Origin: Streptomyces uncialis
GTDB taxonomy: Bacteria > Actinomycetota > Actinomycetes > Streptomycetales > Streptomycetaceae
Reading direction: 5' to 3'
Length of the DNA stretch: 64,000 bases
Assembly (NCBI RefSeq): GCF_036250755.1
Contig: NZ_CP109583.1
Span: forward strand, 7,372,001-7,436,000
A program made the translations under genes and the position numbers. Each line of letters starts with the position of its first letter. Positions within the stretch are counted from its first letter, which is position 1. A model generated the notes under the pieces. That model did no database searches and had not been told where the DNA came from. It saw only the letters and a list, made by a program, of their open reading frames with translations. Below are positions 1 through 8,438 of this stretch, in pieces.

Positions 1-486
1 GCGTTCGAGGCGAAGAAGGACGCCGACTGGAAGATCACCGGCCCGAAGGACGTCGCGGGCCGGACCATCTCGGTGTCCTCCGGCACCAACCAGGAACGCA
101 TCCTGATCGACTGGAGCGAGCAGAACGAGAAGGCGGGCCGCAAGCCCGTCGACATCAAGTACTTCCAGAAGGACACCGACTACTACCTCGCCCTCCAGTC
201 GGGACGGATCGACGGCCACCTCGGCCCCTACCCCACGGTCGCCTACCACGTCGCGACCTCCGGACAGACCAAGGTCGTCGGTTCGCTGTCCGGCGCGGGT
301 GACGCCCTCCAGGGCAAGATCGCCGCCACCACGAAGAAGGGCAGCGGGCTGGTCGACGCCTATGCCGCCGCCCTCGACCACGTCATCGCCGACGGCTCGT
401 ACGCCAAGGTCCTCAAGCGCTGGGGACTGTCCGGTGAGGCCGTGAAGAAGTCCGAGGTCAACCCGGAGGGGCTGCCCCGGACCTGA
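1..486 (+). CDS. ABC transporter substrate-binding protein, C-terminal part (cut by window edge)
   Basis: The open frame enters from the window edge and ends at TGA 484-486, so only the last 161 residues are visible. The segment with YYLALQSGRIDGHLGPYPT and a following domain ending in ...YAKVLKRWGLS looks like the second lobe of a family-3 (polar amino-acid type) periplasmic binding protein: the region that names the ligand-dependent hinge and the typical 'L..DG.Y..I..KWG' ending are present. In Gram-positive bacteria such proteins are lipoproteins feeding an ABC importer; the lipobox would lie upstream. It sits 120 bp before two flavin monooxygenase genes in the same direction, a common actinobacterial arrangement for uptake and oxidation of an organosulfur or organonitrogen compound. 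The substrate cannot be deduced. Confidence 0.85.
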   Translation, partial: AFEAKKDADWKITGPKDVAGRTISVSSGTNQERILIDWSEQNEKAGRKPVDIKYFQKDTDYYLALQSGRIDGHLGPYPTVAYHVATSGQTKVVGSLSGAGDALQGKIAATTKKGSGLVDAYAAALDHVIADGSYAKVLKRWGLSGEAVKKSEVNPEGLPRT

Positions 487-605
487 CCCGGTGCCATGCG
501 GGGCCCGTCGGCCTACCCCCGACCGGTCCGGCGGCCCGTCCGCCGGCCCGGTCCGCCGCCGGGCCCCGCGTGGGACCCCCACCCCCACCCGAGAGGTACA
601 CCGAC

Positions 606-1685
606 ATGACCGCTTCCACCGGCCGGGGGCTGCTGCACCTGGCCGCCGCCCTCGATCTGCCAGGCGCCTACGACCCCCAGCCCTACACCGAACTGGTCCG
701 GCTCGCCGAACGGGGCGCCCTGGACTTCGTGACCCTCGGCGACTCCTTCGGCCGCCCCGGCCCCGACGCGCTCGCCGTGCTCGCCCGGCTCGCCCCGGTC
801 ACCGGGCGCGTCGGACTGGTGCCGACCGTGACGACCACCCACACCGAGCCCTTCCACCTCCAGGCCGCCGTGGCCACCCTCGACTGGGTGAGCCGGGGCC
901 GGGCCGGCTGGCAGGCCGAGGTCTCGCAGGGGGAGCACGAGGCCCGGCTGTTCGGCCGCCGCGACGCCGCGCCCCCCGAGGCACTGTGGCGGGAGGCGGC
1001 GGACGTGGCCGAGGCGGCCACCCGGCTGTGGGACAGCTGGGAGGACGACGCCGAGATCCGCGACACATCGACAGGGCGCTTCATCGACCGCGACAAGCTG
1101 CACTATGTCGACTTCCAGGGCGCCACCTTCTCCGTGAAGGGCCCCTCGATCGTGCCCCGGTCCCCCCAGGGCCACCCCGTCATCGTCGTCGACGCCACCG
1201 ACCCGCACGCCCGTGACACCGCCGCCCGGTACGCCGATGTGGCGCTGGTCCGCGCGGCGGGCCCCGCGCAGAGCGCTGCCCTGCGCACCGGACTGCGTAC
1301 GGCCGCCGCCGCCCACGGCCGTGACCCCGACACCCTGCGGGTCCTCGCCGCCCTCGCCGTCGACCTCGGCGAGGGCGAGTACGCGGCCGAACCGGGCCAC
1401 GGCGGCGGAGGCCCCCGGCCCAGCCCGTACGGTCCGCTCTACCGGGGCGGGCCCGTCGACCTCGCCGAGCTGATCGCCGCCTGGCACTCCTCGGGCGCCG
1501 CCGACGGCTTCCACCTCACCCCCGTCGAACCGCGCCGTGACCTGGAGCGGCTCGTCAACGGAACCGTCCCGCTGCTCCAGCACCGCGGACTGTTCCGCAC
1601 CTTCTATCCGGGCAGCACGCTCAGGGAGCACCTGGGACTCGCACGGCCCGCCAACCGCTACGCCCTCGTGGGGGACCCCTCATGA
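606..1685 (+). CDS. LLM-class flavin-dependent oxidoreductase
   Basis: This 359-residue protein belongs to the bacterial-luciferase-like (LLM) fold: an N-terminal TIM-barrel start LLHLAAALDLPGAYDPQPY, the segment TTTHTEPFHLQAAVATLDWVSRGRAGWQ (written in two halves: TTTHTEPFHLQAAVATLDW then VSRGRAGWQ) and the late SPQGHPVI..D motif match the NtaA/SnaA/DmoA branch of FMNH2-dependent monooxygenases. Such enzymes oxidise small organics with reduced flavin delivered by a separate reductase, which is not encoded here. ATG 606 is preferred over an upstream in-frame GTG because GAGAGG lies just before it. The stop overlaps the ATG of the next gene (ATGA), so the two are translationally coupled. Specific substrate unknown. 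Confidence 0.85.
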   Translation: MTASTGRGLLHLAAALDLPGAYDPQPYTELVRLAERGALDFVTLGDSFGRPGPDALAVLARLAPVTGRVGLVPTVTTTHTEPFHLQAAVATLDWVSRGRAGWQAEVSQGEHEARLFGRRDAAPPEALWREAADVAEAATRLWDSWEDDAEIRDTSTGRFIDRDKLHYVDFQGATFSVKGPSIVPRSPQGHPVIVVDATDPHARDTAARYADVALVRAAGPAQSAALRTGLRTAAAAHGRDPDTLRVLAALAVDLGEGEYAAEPGHGGGGPRPSPYGPLYRGGPVDLAELIAAWHSSGAADGFHLTPVEPRRDLERLVNGTVPLLQHRGLFRTFYPGSTLREHLGLARPANRYALVGDPS

Positions 1686-3073
1686 CCAGCACCCACCGCG
1701 GCCCCGGCCGCGCCCGCAGGCGGATGCATCTCGCCGCCCACTTCCCCGGCGTCAACAACACCACCGTGTGGTCCGATCCGCGCTCGGGTTCGCAGATCGA
1801 CTTCGCGTCCTTCGAGCATCTGGCCCGCACCGCCGAGGCGGGACTGTTCGACTTCTTCTTCCTCGCCGAAGGGCTCAGGCTCCGCGAGCACAACGGACGC
1901 GTCCACGACCTGGACGTGGTGGGCCGCCCCGAGTCGATCACCGTGCTCAACGCGCTCGCCGCCGTCACCGACCGGCTGGGGCTCGCGGCCACCGTCAACG
2001 CCACCTTCAACGAGCCCTTCGAACTGGCCCGCCGACTGGCCACCCTGGACCATCTCAGCGGTGGCCGCGCCGGATGGAACGTCGTCACCTCCTCGGACGC
2101 CTTCACCGGCGAGAACTTCCGGCGCGGCGGCTACCTCGACCGGGCCGACCGCTACACCCGGGCCGCCGAGTTCGTCGCCACCGCCCGGGAGCTCTGGGAC
2201 TCCTGGCCGTCGTCCGACGAAGCGCCACGGCCCTTCGTCCACCAGGGACGGCAGTTCGACATCGCGGGCCGCTTCACCGTGCCGCGCTCCCCGCAGGGCC
2301 ACCCGGTGGTGATCCAGGCCGGGGACTCCTCGGACGGCCGGGAGTTCGCCGCCTCCTCCGCCGATGTGATCTTCAGCAGACACGGAACGCTGGAAGGGGG
2401 CCGCGCCTTCTACACCGACGTCAAGGACCGGCTGGCCCGCTACGGCCGGGAGCGCGACGAGCTGAAGATCATGCCGGGAGTCACCGTCGTCCTCGGGGAC
2501 ACCGCCGCCGAGGCCCAGGAACGCGCCGCCGAGATCCGGCACCAGCAGATCTCCCCGCAGAACGCCCTCCACACCCTGGAACAGGTGTGGGGCGTCGACC
2601 TCTCCGGCCACGACCCGGACGGCCCGCTCCCTGCGTTCGACCCCGATCCCGACTCCGCGCTGGTGCAGGGCCGGGTGCGGCTCGCCGACCCGGTCACCGC
2701 CGCCGCGAAATGGCGCGCGCTGTCCGAGGAGAAGGGGCTGTCGATCCGGCAGACCGTCATCGAGGCGACCGGACGGCAGTCGTTCATCGGGACGCCCGAG
2801 GCGGTGGCCGCCGAGCTCGTCGAGTTCGTGGACTCGGACGCGGCCGACGGATTCATCCTCGTCCCGCATCTCACCCCGGCCGGGCTGGACGGGTTCGTCG
2901 ACCGCGTGGTGCCGCTGCTCCAGGAACGGGGGGCGTTCCGCACGGAGTACTCGGGCCGCACCCTCCGGTCCCACCTGGGGCTGAAGGCGCCCGCCGGGGA
3001 ACGGGCGACGGAACCGGTGTCGGAACGGGTGGAGGATTCGGTGACGGAGCGGGTGGGGGAGTCGGTCTCCTGA
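1682..3073 (+). CDS. LLM-class monooxygenase, NtaA/DmoA family
   Basis: The 463-residue product is a second FMNH2-dependent monooxygenase of the nitrilotriacetate/dibenzothiophene/dimethylsulfide family. Visible family features are MHLAAHFPGVNNTTVWSDP at the N terminus, NVVTSSDAFTGENF in the middle, RSPQGHPVVIQAGDSSDGRE, and a C-terminal DGFILVPHLTPAGLDGFVD helix region followed by FRTEYSGRTLRSHLGL. Family members are usually about 430-450 residues; the extra length here is a C-terminal tail of repeated (E/S)RVxxSV-like units that merges into GC-rich tandem repeats just after the stop, so the tail may have been created by repeat slippage. It overlaps the preceding monooxygenase by 4 bp. The pair probably acts on related substrates. 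Confidence 0.87.
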   Translation: MTSTHRGPGRARRRMHLAAHFPGVNNTTVWSDPRSGSQIDFASFEHLARTAEAGLFDFFFLAEGLRLREHNGRVHDLDVVGRPESITVLNALAAVTDRLGLAATVNATFNEPFELARRLATLDHLSGGRAGWNVVTSSDAFTGENFRRGGYLDRADRYTRAAEFVATARELWDSWPSSDEAPRPFVHQGRQFDIAGRFTVPRSPQGHPVVIQAGDSSDGREFAASSADVIFSRHGTLEGGRAFYTDVKDRLARYGRERDELKIMPGVTVVLGDTAAEAQERAAEIRHQQISPQNALHTLEQVWGVDLSGHDPDGPLPAFDPDPDSALVQGRVRLADPVTAAAKWRALSEEKGLSIRQTVIEATGRQSFIGTPEAVAAELVEFVDSDAADGFILVPHLTPAGLDGFVDRVVPLLQERGAFRTEYSGRTLRSHLGLKAPAGERATEPVSERVEDSVTERVGESVS

Positions 3074-3140
3074 GCAAGTGCCGGAAGCGGGATTCCTGAA
3101 CGGGGCCCGGGTGCCGGTGCCGGAGACGGGTTTCCTGAGC

Positions 3141-3182
3141 GGGTGCCGGGTGCCGGGTGCCGGGTGCCGGGTGCCGGGTGCC
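3141..3182. repeat. Tandem repeat, six copies of GGGTGCC
   Basis: Six perfect 7-bp units lie head to tail between the monooxygenase stop and the DUF1684 gene, with imperfect upstream relatives around 3105-3140 (…GCCGGTGCCGG…, repeated 'ttcctgagcggg' blocks). No gene is supported across it. It looks like polymerase slippage in GC-rich DNA. Confidence 0.9.
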
Positions 3183-3237
3183 GGGGGTGCGTGAGGTGGG
3201 AGCTGCGGGCCGGATGCCGGATGCTGCGGGGCGGACT

Positions 3238-3277
3238 GGGCCGGGGCCGGGGCCGGGGCCGGGGTCGGGGTCGGGGG
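3238..3277. repeat. G-rich hexamer repeat (GGGGCC/GGGGTC)
   Basis: About six GGGGCC units decay into GGGGTC and then a G run, 65 bp upstream of the DUF1684 start codon. On the + strand it offers many runs of four G and could form G-quadruplex structures; that is inference. Confidence 0.85.
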
Positions 3278-3341
3278 AAAGCGGTCGGTCGCGGTGACGT
3301 GAAATGTGTCATGAGGACCACATAAGAGGACGGAGCGACAG

Positions 3342-4178
3342 ATGAGTGACGAGGGACAGCAGGGGTCGGCCGAGGACGCCGTGCACGAGTGGAAGACATG
3401 GCACGCACGGCGGACCGAATCCGTCGCCGCGCCCTACGGACCCCTGGCGTTGAGGGGTACGCACTGGCTCCAGGACCATCCGGAGGGCCTAGTTCCGGCC
3501 ATCCCCGGTCGATGGAGCACCGCGTCGGACGGCACGGGAGTGGTTCTCGACGCCACCGCCGACGACGGTCTGACCCTCGACGGGCGGCCGTTCGCCGGTG
3601 AGGTCGTACTCACGGCCGACCCGGGCGGCCCCGACACGGCCCGAATCGCCCAGGGGGACCGCCGCTTCGTGGTCCTCGTACGTGAGGGGCTCTGGGCGGT
3701 ACGGGACTTCGACCCCGCCTCGGACGCCCGCACCCGGTTCCGGGGGATCGACGCGACCCCGTACGCGGCGCGCTGGTCGGTTCCCGGGCGCTTCACCCCG
3801 TACAGCGGGGACCGGCGGACGGTTCGGGTCGAGAACGCCGACGGGCGCAGCCGTGGCCTGGGGCTCGACGGTGAACTGGCCTTCTCCCTCGACGGACGGG
3901 AGCACACGCTCCAGGCGGGCGTGGAGGCCGACGGCTCGCTGTGGGCCGTCTTCGCCGACACGACCAGCGGCAAGGCTCCGGAGGCGGGCGGCAGCCACCG
4001 ATTCCGGTTCCTGCGCCCCGGGCCGCCCGACGCCGAGGGGCGTGTGACGGTGGACTTCAACCGCGCGCAGCTGCCGCCGTGCGCCTTCGCGGACCATTTC
4101 CTCTGCCCCTTCCCTCCCCCTGGCAACGCCCTCCCCGTGGCGGTCGCCGCAGGGGAACGGAACCTGCTGGGGCGGTAG
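3342..4178 (+). CDS. DUF1684 domain-containing protein
   Basis: The 278-residue cytosolic protein (no signal peptide or membrane segment) shows the DUF1684 pattern: an N-terminal helix WKTWHARRTESVAAPYGPL, a beta-rich middle including RFRGIDATPY, and the family's diagnostic C-terminal block DFNRAQLPPCAFADHFLCPF followed by PPPGNALPVAVAAGE. The biochemical role of DUF1684 proteins is not established to my knowledge. ATG 3342 is preceded by AAGAGGACGGAGCGAC, giving a reasonable ribosome site. It is flanked upstream by simple repeats and downstream by a secreted protease gene, so its context does not suggest a function. Confidence 0.8.
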   Translation: MSDEGQQGSAEDAVHEWKTWHARRTESVAAPYGPLALRGTHWLQDHPEGLVPAIPGRWSTASDGTGVVLDATADDGLTLDGRPFAGEVVLTADPGGPDTARIAQGDRRFVVLVREGLWAVRDFDPASDARTRFRGIDATPYAARWSVPGRFTPYSGDRRTVRVENADGRSRGLGLDGELAFSLDGREHTLQAGVEADGSLWAVFADTTSGKAPEAGGSHRFRFLRPGPPDAEGRVTVDFNRAQLPPCAFADHFLCPFPPPGNALPVAVAAGERNLLGR

Positions 4179-4448
4179 TCCGTCTGTGGGGACAGTGGGC
4201 CCCGGACCGTGAAGAGCGTTCCGTGCGAAACGGGTGCGAAAGGTCCGGGGATGCCACCGGGGTTTGTCGGCATGTCTATGGTGGACGGCTGAAAGGTGCC
4301 CTTGTCCGTGACTGTTGAGGCTCGAAATACTCCCGGCAGCGCTTGTCAGGGACACGGCGTGTTCGGATAGCGGACGCACTCGCCCCTGACTGCGCCTCAC
4401 GGGCCCAAACCCCACGCGGGCCCCAGACTTCCCTCGGGAGGAACGACA

Positions 4449-5357
4449 GTGAGGAACAAGCGCACCACCCCCCGCAGTACGACCACGAGACGCACCCGGC
4501 TCGTGGCGATGACCACCGGACTCGTGGCCGCGGCCGCGATGGCCCTGCCCTCGGCGGGCTCCGCCAGCGCGGACACCGCCCGCGCCTATGACGCCGTCGA
4601 GCTCGCCAAGGCGACCAACTCCGTACTCGAAGCCGATGTGGCGGGCACCGCCTGGCATGTCGACCCGGCCACCGGCCGTGTGGTCGTCACCGCCGACAGC
4701 ACCGTCTCCGCGGCGGAGATAGCCGGGATCAAGCGCGCCGCCGGGGACTCCGCCGGTGCCATCACGGTCAAGAAGGTCAAGGGGACCTTCAAACCGCTCA
4801 TCTCCGGCGGCGACGCCATCTACGCCAGCGGCTGGCGCTGTTCCCTGGGCTTCAACGCCCGCCGGGGGACCACCCAGTACTTCGTGACGGCCGGCCACTG
4901 CACCGAGGGCGCCGGTACCTGGTACTCCAACTCCGGACGTACCACGGTCCTCGGCACCAGCGCCGGGACCAGCTTCCCCGGCAACGACTACGGGCTGGTG
5001 CGCTACACCAACACCTCCGTCAGCAAGCCCAGCGCGGTCGGCGGCCAGACCATCACCCGCGCGGCCAACCCGACCGTCGGCACCGCGGTCCAGCGCCGCG
5101 GCTCCACCACCGGTCTGCACAGCGGCCGGGTCACCGCGCTCAACGCCACCGTGAACTACGGCGGCGGCGATGTCGTCTACGGCATGATCCAGACCACGGT
5201 CTGCGCCGAGGGCGGCGACTCCGGCGGCGCGCTCTTCGCCGGTACCACCGCGTACGGACTGACCTCCGGCGGCAGCGGCAACTGCTCCTCCGGCGGCACG
5301 ACCTTCTTCCAGCCGGTCGTGGAGGCGCTCAACGCCTATGGCCTCACCATCGGCTGA
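4449..5357 (+). CDS. sprB: Secreted S1-family serine protease, streptogrisin B-like
   Basis: The 302-residue prepro-protease has a Sec/Tat-like signal ([20 protein letters not shown] then a hydrophobic stretch ending ...GSASA around residue 41), a ~75-residue alpha-lytic-type propeptide ([16 protein letters not shown]), and a mature domain beginning near [10 protein letters not shown] at residue 118. The mature part is 185 residues, the size known for S. griseus protease B. Catalytic residues are visible as His150 (TAGHC), Asp180 (NDYGLV) and Ser258 (GGDSGG), with paired cysteines. The propeptide acts as a folding chaperone in this family. GTG 4449 follows GGGAGG. A 270-bp non-coding leader precedes it and a strong hairpin follows. 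Close paralogue of the gene at 6960; the exact streptogrisin type is inferred from remembered sequences. Confidence 0.9.
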   Translation: MRNKRTTPRSTTTRRTRLVAMTTGLVAAAAMALPSAGSASADTARAYDAVELAKATNSVLEADVAGTAWHVDPATGRVVVTADSTVSAAEIAGIKRAAGDSAGAITVKKVKGTFKPLISGGDAIYASGWRCSLGFNARRGTTQYFVTAGHCTEGAGTWYSNSGRTTVLGTSAGTSFPGNDYGLVRYTNTSVSKPSAVGGQTITRAANPTVGTAVQRRGSTTGLHSGRVTALNATVNYGGGDVVYGMIQTTVCAEGGDSGGALFAGTTAYGLTSGGSGNCSSGGTTFFQPVVEALNAYGLTIG

Positions 5358-5412
5358 TCCCGGTGGCCGACGGGGTGACCCTCCAGCGATCGGCTGACAC
5401 CCCGTAGCATCG

Positions 5413-5446
5413 CGAGCCTCCGCCGGGCCGTCCCGGCGGAGGCTCG
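5413..5446 (+). terminator. Hairpin terminator after the streptogrisin B-like gene
   Basis: A perfect 15-bp stem (CGAGCCTCCGCCGGG with its complement) closes a 4-nt CCGT loop, 56 bp after the protease stop. There is no U tract, as is usual in Streptomyces. Confidence 0.8.
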
Positions 5447-5633
5447 TCGTGTGCCAGGTGTGCCGGTTGCGCCCGGTAGCGCAGGTGCGCCGGGACAGGT
5501 CCGGGGACGGCGGGCGGAGGCGGGGCGGGCTGCCGACGGGCCGGTCGGTACGGTCATGCGCCGCGTCCCGGGTCCCCGGGCCGCTCTCCAGGGCGGTGCC
5601 CCGGGCGCCGGGCCGACTCATTACCCTGGCGCC

Positions 5634-6482
5634 ATGACACCGGTCGCCGCCAGAGACGTCCCCCGGGGCGACGAGCTGCTGCTGCTCATGCGCTGCACGG
5701 GCTACCGCTTCAACCGCAACGGTGTGGCGACCGGGGCCACCGCCCCACCGCACGAGGACGACCTGGCCGAGGCCCACCGGCTCGGCAGGCCGATCGGGGT
5801 CAAGGAGGAATGGGCGGCTGGCGAGATCGTCGCCCGCTCGGTCGCAGCGGCCCGCGCCCTGGACCCCGATGCCGTGCTGTCGGCCTTCGTCGCCGGTGTC
5901 GGCGGCAGCGCGCCGCGCGGCAGGCAGATCCTCATCTCCTACGCGTGGGCGCGGCATCTCGCCGAAGCGCCTCAAGGGCCTCACGGTGTGCCCGATTGCG
6001 GGCTGAGCGAGGCCGAACGCCTCGATGTGACCGAGGAACTCGTCCGTATCGCCTGCGGATGGGCCTGGAACGAGATCCCCGCGCGCTGTCTGCCCGATCT
6101 GGAGGCGGCGGCGTCCCATGGACTGCCTGAGGCGACCGGCGCGGACCTCGACGCGCTGCGCGCGCTCCTGGACCTGGTGGCCGCGCAGCCGCAGGGCACC
6201 ACGCCCGGCCAACTGGAACGGACCGTCGCCAGGGCCGGTCTGCTGGCACGCACCGACAAGTACCAGCGCTACGGCATCCTCATCGGACTCGCCGAACTCG
6301 GTGTGCTGCCGAACCCCCTGCTCGCACCCTCCTTCGACCGGTTCGTCCCCCGGGCCGAGGTCCATGAGGCCCACCGGGGGATGCGGGGCGCGCCCCGCTC
6401 GGACATCACCCTGCCGCTCGCGGCCTGGCGTGGCGGAGTCGACGCGGCCCGTGCGGCCCGGCTGACCGACGCCTGCCGCTGA
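5634..6482 (+). CDS. Hypothetical protein (conserved-looking, 282 aa)
   Basis: I do not recognise a domain. The 282-residue protein is soluble, mostly alpha-helical by composition, with motifs GYRFNRNGVATGATAPPHED, KEEWAAGEIVARSVAAA, QILISYAWARHLAE and TDKYQRYGILIGLAELGV. No signal peptide or membrane span is seen. Codon use has the strong third-position GC bias of a real gene over this frame. ATG 5634 is the likely start; the same frame is open further upstream but crosses the terminator hairpin of the previous gene. It sits between two streptogrisin genes in the same direction without sharing features of secretion, so a link to proteolysis is not supported. Confidence 0.6.
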   Translation: MTPVAARDVPRGDELLLLMRCTGYRFNRNGVATGATAPPHEDDLAEAHRLGRPIGVKEEWAAGEIVARSVAAARALDPDAVLSAFVAGVGGSAPRGRQILISYAWARHLAEAPQGPHGVPDCGLSEAERLDVTEELVRIACGWAWNEIPARCLPDLEAAASHGLPEATGADLDALRALLDLVAAQPQGTTPGQLERTVARAGLLARTDKYQRYGILIGLAELGVLPNPLLAPSFDRFVPRAEVHEAHRGMRGAPRSDITLPLAAWRGGVDAARAARLTDACR

Positions 6483-6959
6483 CCGGCGCCTACGGCTGAT
6501 CCGCGCCGGACCCCGCGCTTCCCGGGGCGGCCCCGGCGGAGCCGTTCTCACCGGAACCGCCCGCTGCGGGGGTCGCGCGGAGCTGCCGCTCCTTGTTTCC
6601 GGGACGGTTCGATGTGCCACTTCAGCCTCCTTGTCCACACAGTGAATTCCGGTCTCAGCAGGGCGAGAACAAGACAGGACTAGTCCTCACCCTCTGCCGA
6701 ACCATTCGTCGCACGCGGTGTTTGCACAGGGAATCGCGACCGCGTGACCAGGGGCGCCCGATGCGCGAGGAGCGCGTATCGCCTCTCGTGCGCGCGTCCT
6801 GAAGTCGACCTTGTGTGCTACCGGGCGGTATCGGAATAGTGGGCTCCGCCAGTTGGCATGGACGCGGCTAGTTCTTGTTCGCCGGTTTCCTGCCTTTATG
6901 CCCTTCGGTTCCGGAGGCCCCACGCACTCCGGGACCGACCCCCCACAGGAGGACGTGAG
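6483..6959. other. 477-bp intergenic region upstream of the second protease
   Basis: This holds the leader of the streptogrisin D-like gene. It contains a perfect 12-bp palindrome AGGACTAGTCCT at 6676-6687. On the minus strand there is a perfect Shine-Dalgarno AAGGAGG at 6632-6626 followed by a short high-GC3 frame (6621-6490) that has TGA where its start should be (see findings). A GTG at 6956 is followed at once by a stop and is not a start. No convincing promoter hexamers could be fixed by eye. Confidence 0.5.
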
Positions 6960-8042
6960 TTGACGCACCGACGTATACCCAAGCGGCGGGCCGCCCTCGC
7001 CGGCGCGGGTGTTCTCGCACTCGTGGCCGGAGCAGCTACTTTCCAGAGTGCGAACGCGAGTACGGAACGACCCCTCGACACCCCGAAGACACTCTCGGCC
7101 GTGACGGCCGGAAAGCTCTCCAAGACCCTGTCCCGGGATCTCGGCGCCGACGCGGCGGGCTCGTACTACGACAGCGGGACCAGGCAACTCGTCGTCAATG
7201 TGGTCGACAAGGCGTCGGTCAGGACGGTCGAGGCCGCGGGGGCCAAGGCCAGACTCGTGGAGAACTCGCTCGCCGAACTGAGGAGCGCGCGCACCACACT
7301 CACCGACAGGGCGAGCATCCCCGGGACCTCCTGGGCCGTCGACCCGACCACCAACAAGGTCGTCGTCACCGCGGACCGCACGGTCCGCGGGGCTGAGCTG
7401 AACAAGCTGAACCGTGTCCTCGAAGGGCTCGGCGGCACCGTCGAACTCCAGCGGAGCGCGGGGGAGTTCAAGCCCTTCGCCGCCGGTGGTGACACGATTA
7501 CCTCCGGCGGAGGGCGGTGCTCGCTGGGCTTCAACGTCGTCCGCGACGGACAGCCCTTCTTCCTGACGGCCGGGCACTGCACCAACGGCACGACCGCCTG
7601 GTCGGACAGCTCCGGACAGCGGATCGGGCAGACCGCCGAATCCAGCTTCCCGGGTGACGACTACGGGCTTGTGCGCTACGAGTCCGGTGTCGCGCATCCC
7701 AGTGAGGTAAACCTCTACAACGGGGCCACCCAGCCGATCGCCCGCGCGGGCGACGCGACCGTCGGTATGCAGGTGGTGCGCAGCGGCTCCACCACACAGG
7801 TGCACGAAGGGGCGGTCACCGGGCTGGACGCCACCGTGAACTACGGCAACGGAGATGTCGTCAACGGGCTCGTCCAGACCGATGTGTGCGCCGAGCCGGG
7901 AGACAGCGGAGGGTCGCTCTTCTCCGGTGACACCGCGATCGGGCTGACCTCCGGGGGCAGCGGCAACTGCTCCGCCGGGGGGACGACCTTCTTCCAGCCT
8001 GTGACCGAGGCGCTCCAGGTGCTCGGGGCGCAGATCGGCTGA
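6960..8042 (+). CDS. sprD: Secreted S1-family serine protease, streptogrisin D-like
   Basis: The product is a 360-residue prepro-protease: basic N terminus [20 protein letters not shown] with hydrophobic signal segment to about residue 33, a long ~140-residue propeptide, and a ~187-residue mature domain starting near [10 protein letters not shown] (residue 174). Catalytic His206 (TAGHC), Asp234 (DDYGLV) and Ser316 (EPGDSGG) are present. The phrases [11 protein letters not shown] and [20 protein letters not shown] match my memory of S. griseus protease D rather than A or B, and its long propeptide also fits. TTG 6960 is chosen because AGGAGGA lies 6 nt upstream; the nearby GTG 6956 is out of frame. 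Paralogue of the gene at 4449, in the same orientation. Confidence 0.88.
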   Translation: MTHRRIPKRRAALAGAGVLALVAGAATFQSANASTERPLDTPKTLSAVTAGKLSKTLSRDLGADAAGSYYDSGTRQLVVNVVDKASVRTVEAAGAKARLVENSLAELRSARTTLTDRASIPGTSWAVDPTTNKVVVTADRTVRGAELNKLNRVLEGLGGTVELQRSAGEFKPFAAGGDTITSGGGRCSLGFNVVRDGQPFFLTAGHCTNGTTAWSDSSGQRIGQTAESSFPGDDYGLVRYESGVAHPSEVNLYNGATQPIARAGDATVGMQVVRSGSTTQVHEGAVTGLDATVNYGNGDVVNGLVQTDVCAEPGDSGGSLFSGDTAIGLTSGGSGNCSAGGTTFFQPVTEALQVLGAQIG

Positions 8043-8438
8043 ACCAGGGGGCCTGGTGAAGCGGTGCGCGAGGCTGTCCGAGAGCCTGCGTGCGAGGTCC
8101 GCCACCGGGCCCCTTCCGGCTGCCCGCACGAGCATTCGTCCGGTCCGCCCGAGCATTCGCCCCGCCTGCCCGAGGGTCCGTCCGGCCCGCCCGCCGAGCA
8201 TCTGTCCGGCCCGCCCGAGTCCTCGTCCGGCCCGCTCGGCCCCTCCGGTCCGCCCTGCCGTCCGACCCGGCCTTCGCCCAGCCGCCCCAGGCGCCCCCTG
8301 GACCCTCCGGCCACCGATGTCCGTGACCGCTCCCCGGCTGCTTCGCCCCGCCCTCGACCGACCCATGAGGTGCCCCCTCCCTCGTGACCCGGACGGCCCT
8401 TCCGCACCGCGTCACTTCTGGTACACCGCCCACCACCC
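8043..8438. other. 396-bp intergenic region with degenerate tandem repeats
   Basis: It lies between convergent genes. A short hairpin (6-bp stem ACCAGG/CCTGGT, 8043-8057) directly follows the protease stop and may terminate it. From about 8125 to 8275 the + strand is an imperfect repeat of CCGAGCATTCGTCCGGTCCG-like units. Open frames cross it on both strands but their composition is repeat-driven; I see no supported gene. Confidence 0.55.

Noticed and set aside
3489..6638. 1049-codon open frame on the minus strand
   Set aside because: Antisense to four supported genes; a product of high GC. It has no domain.
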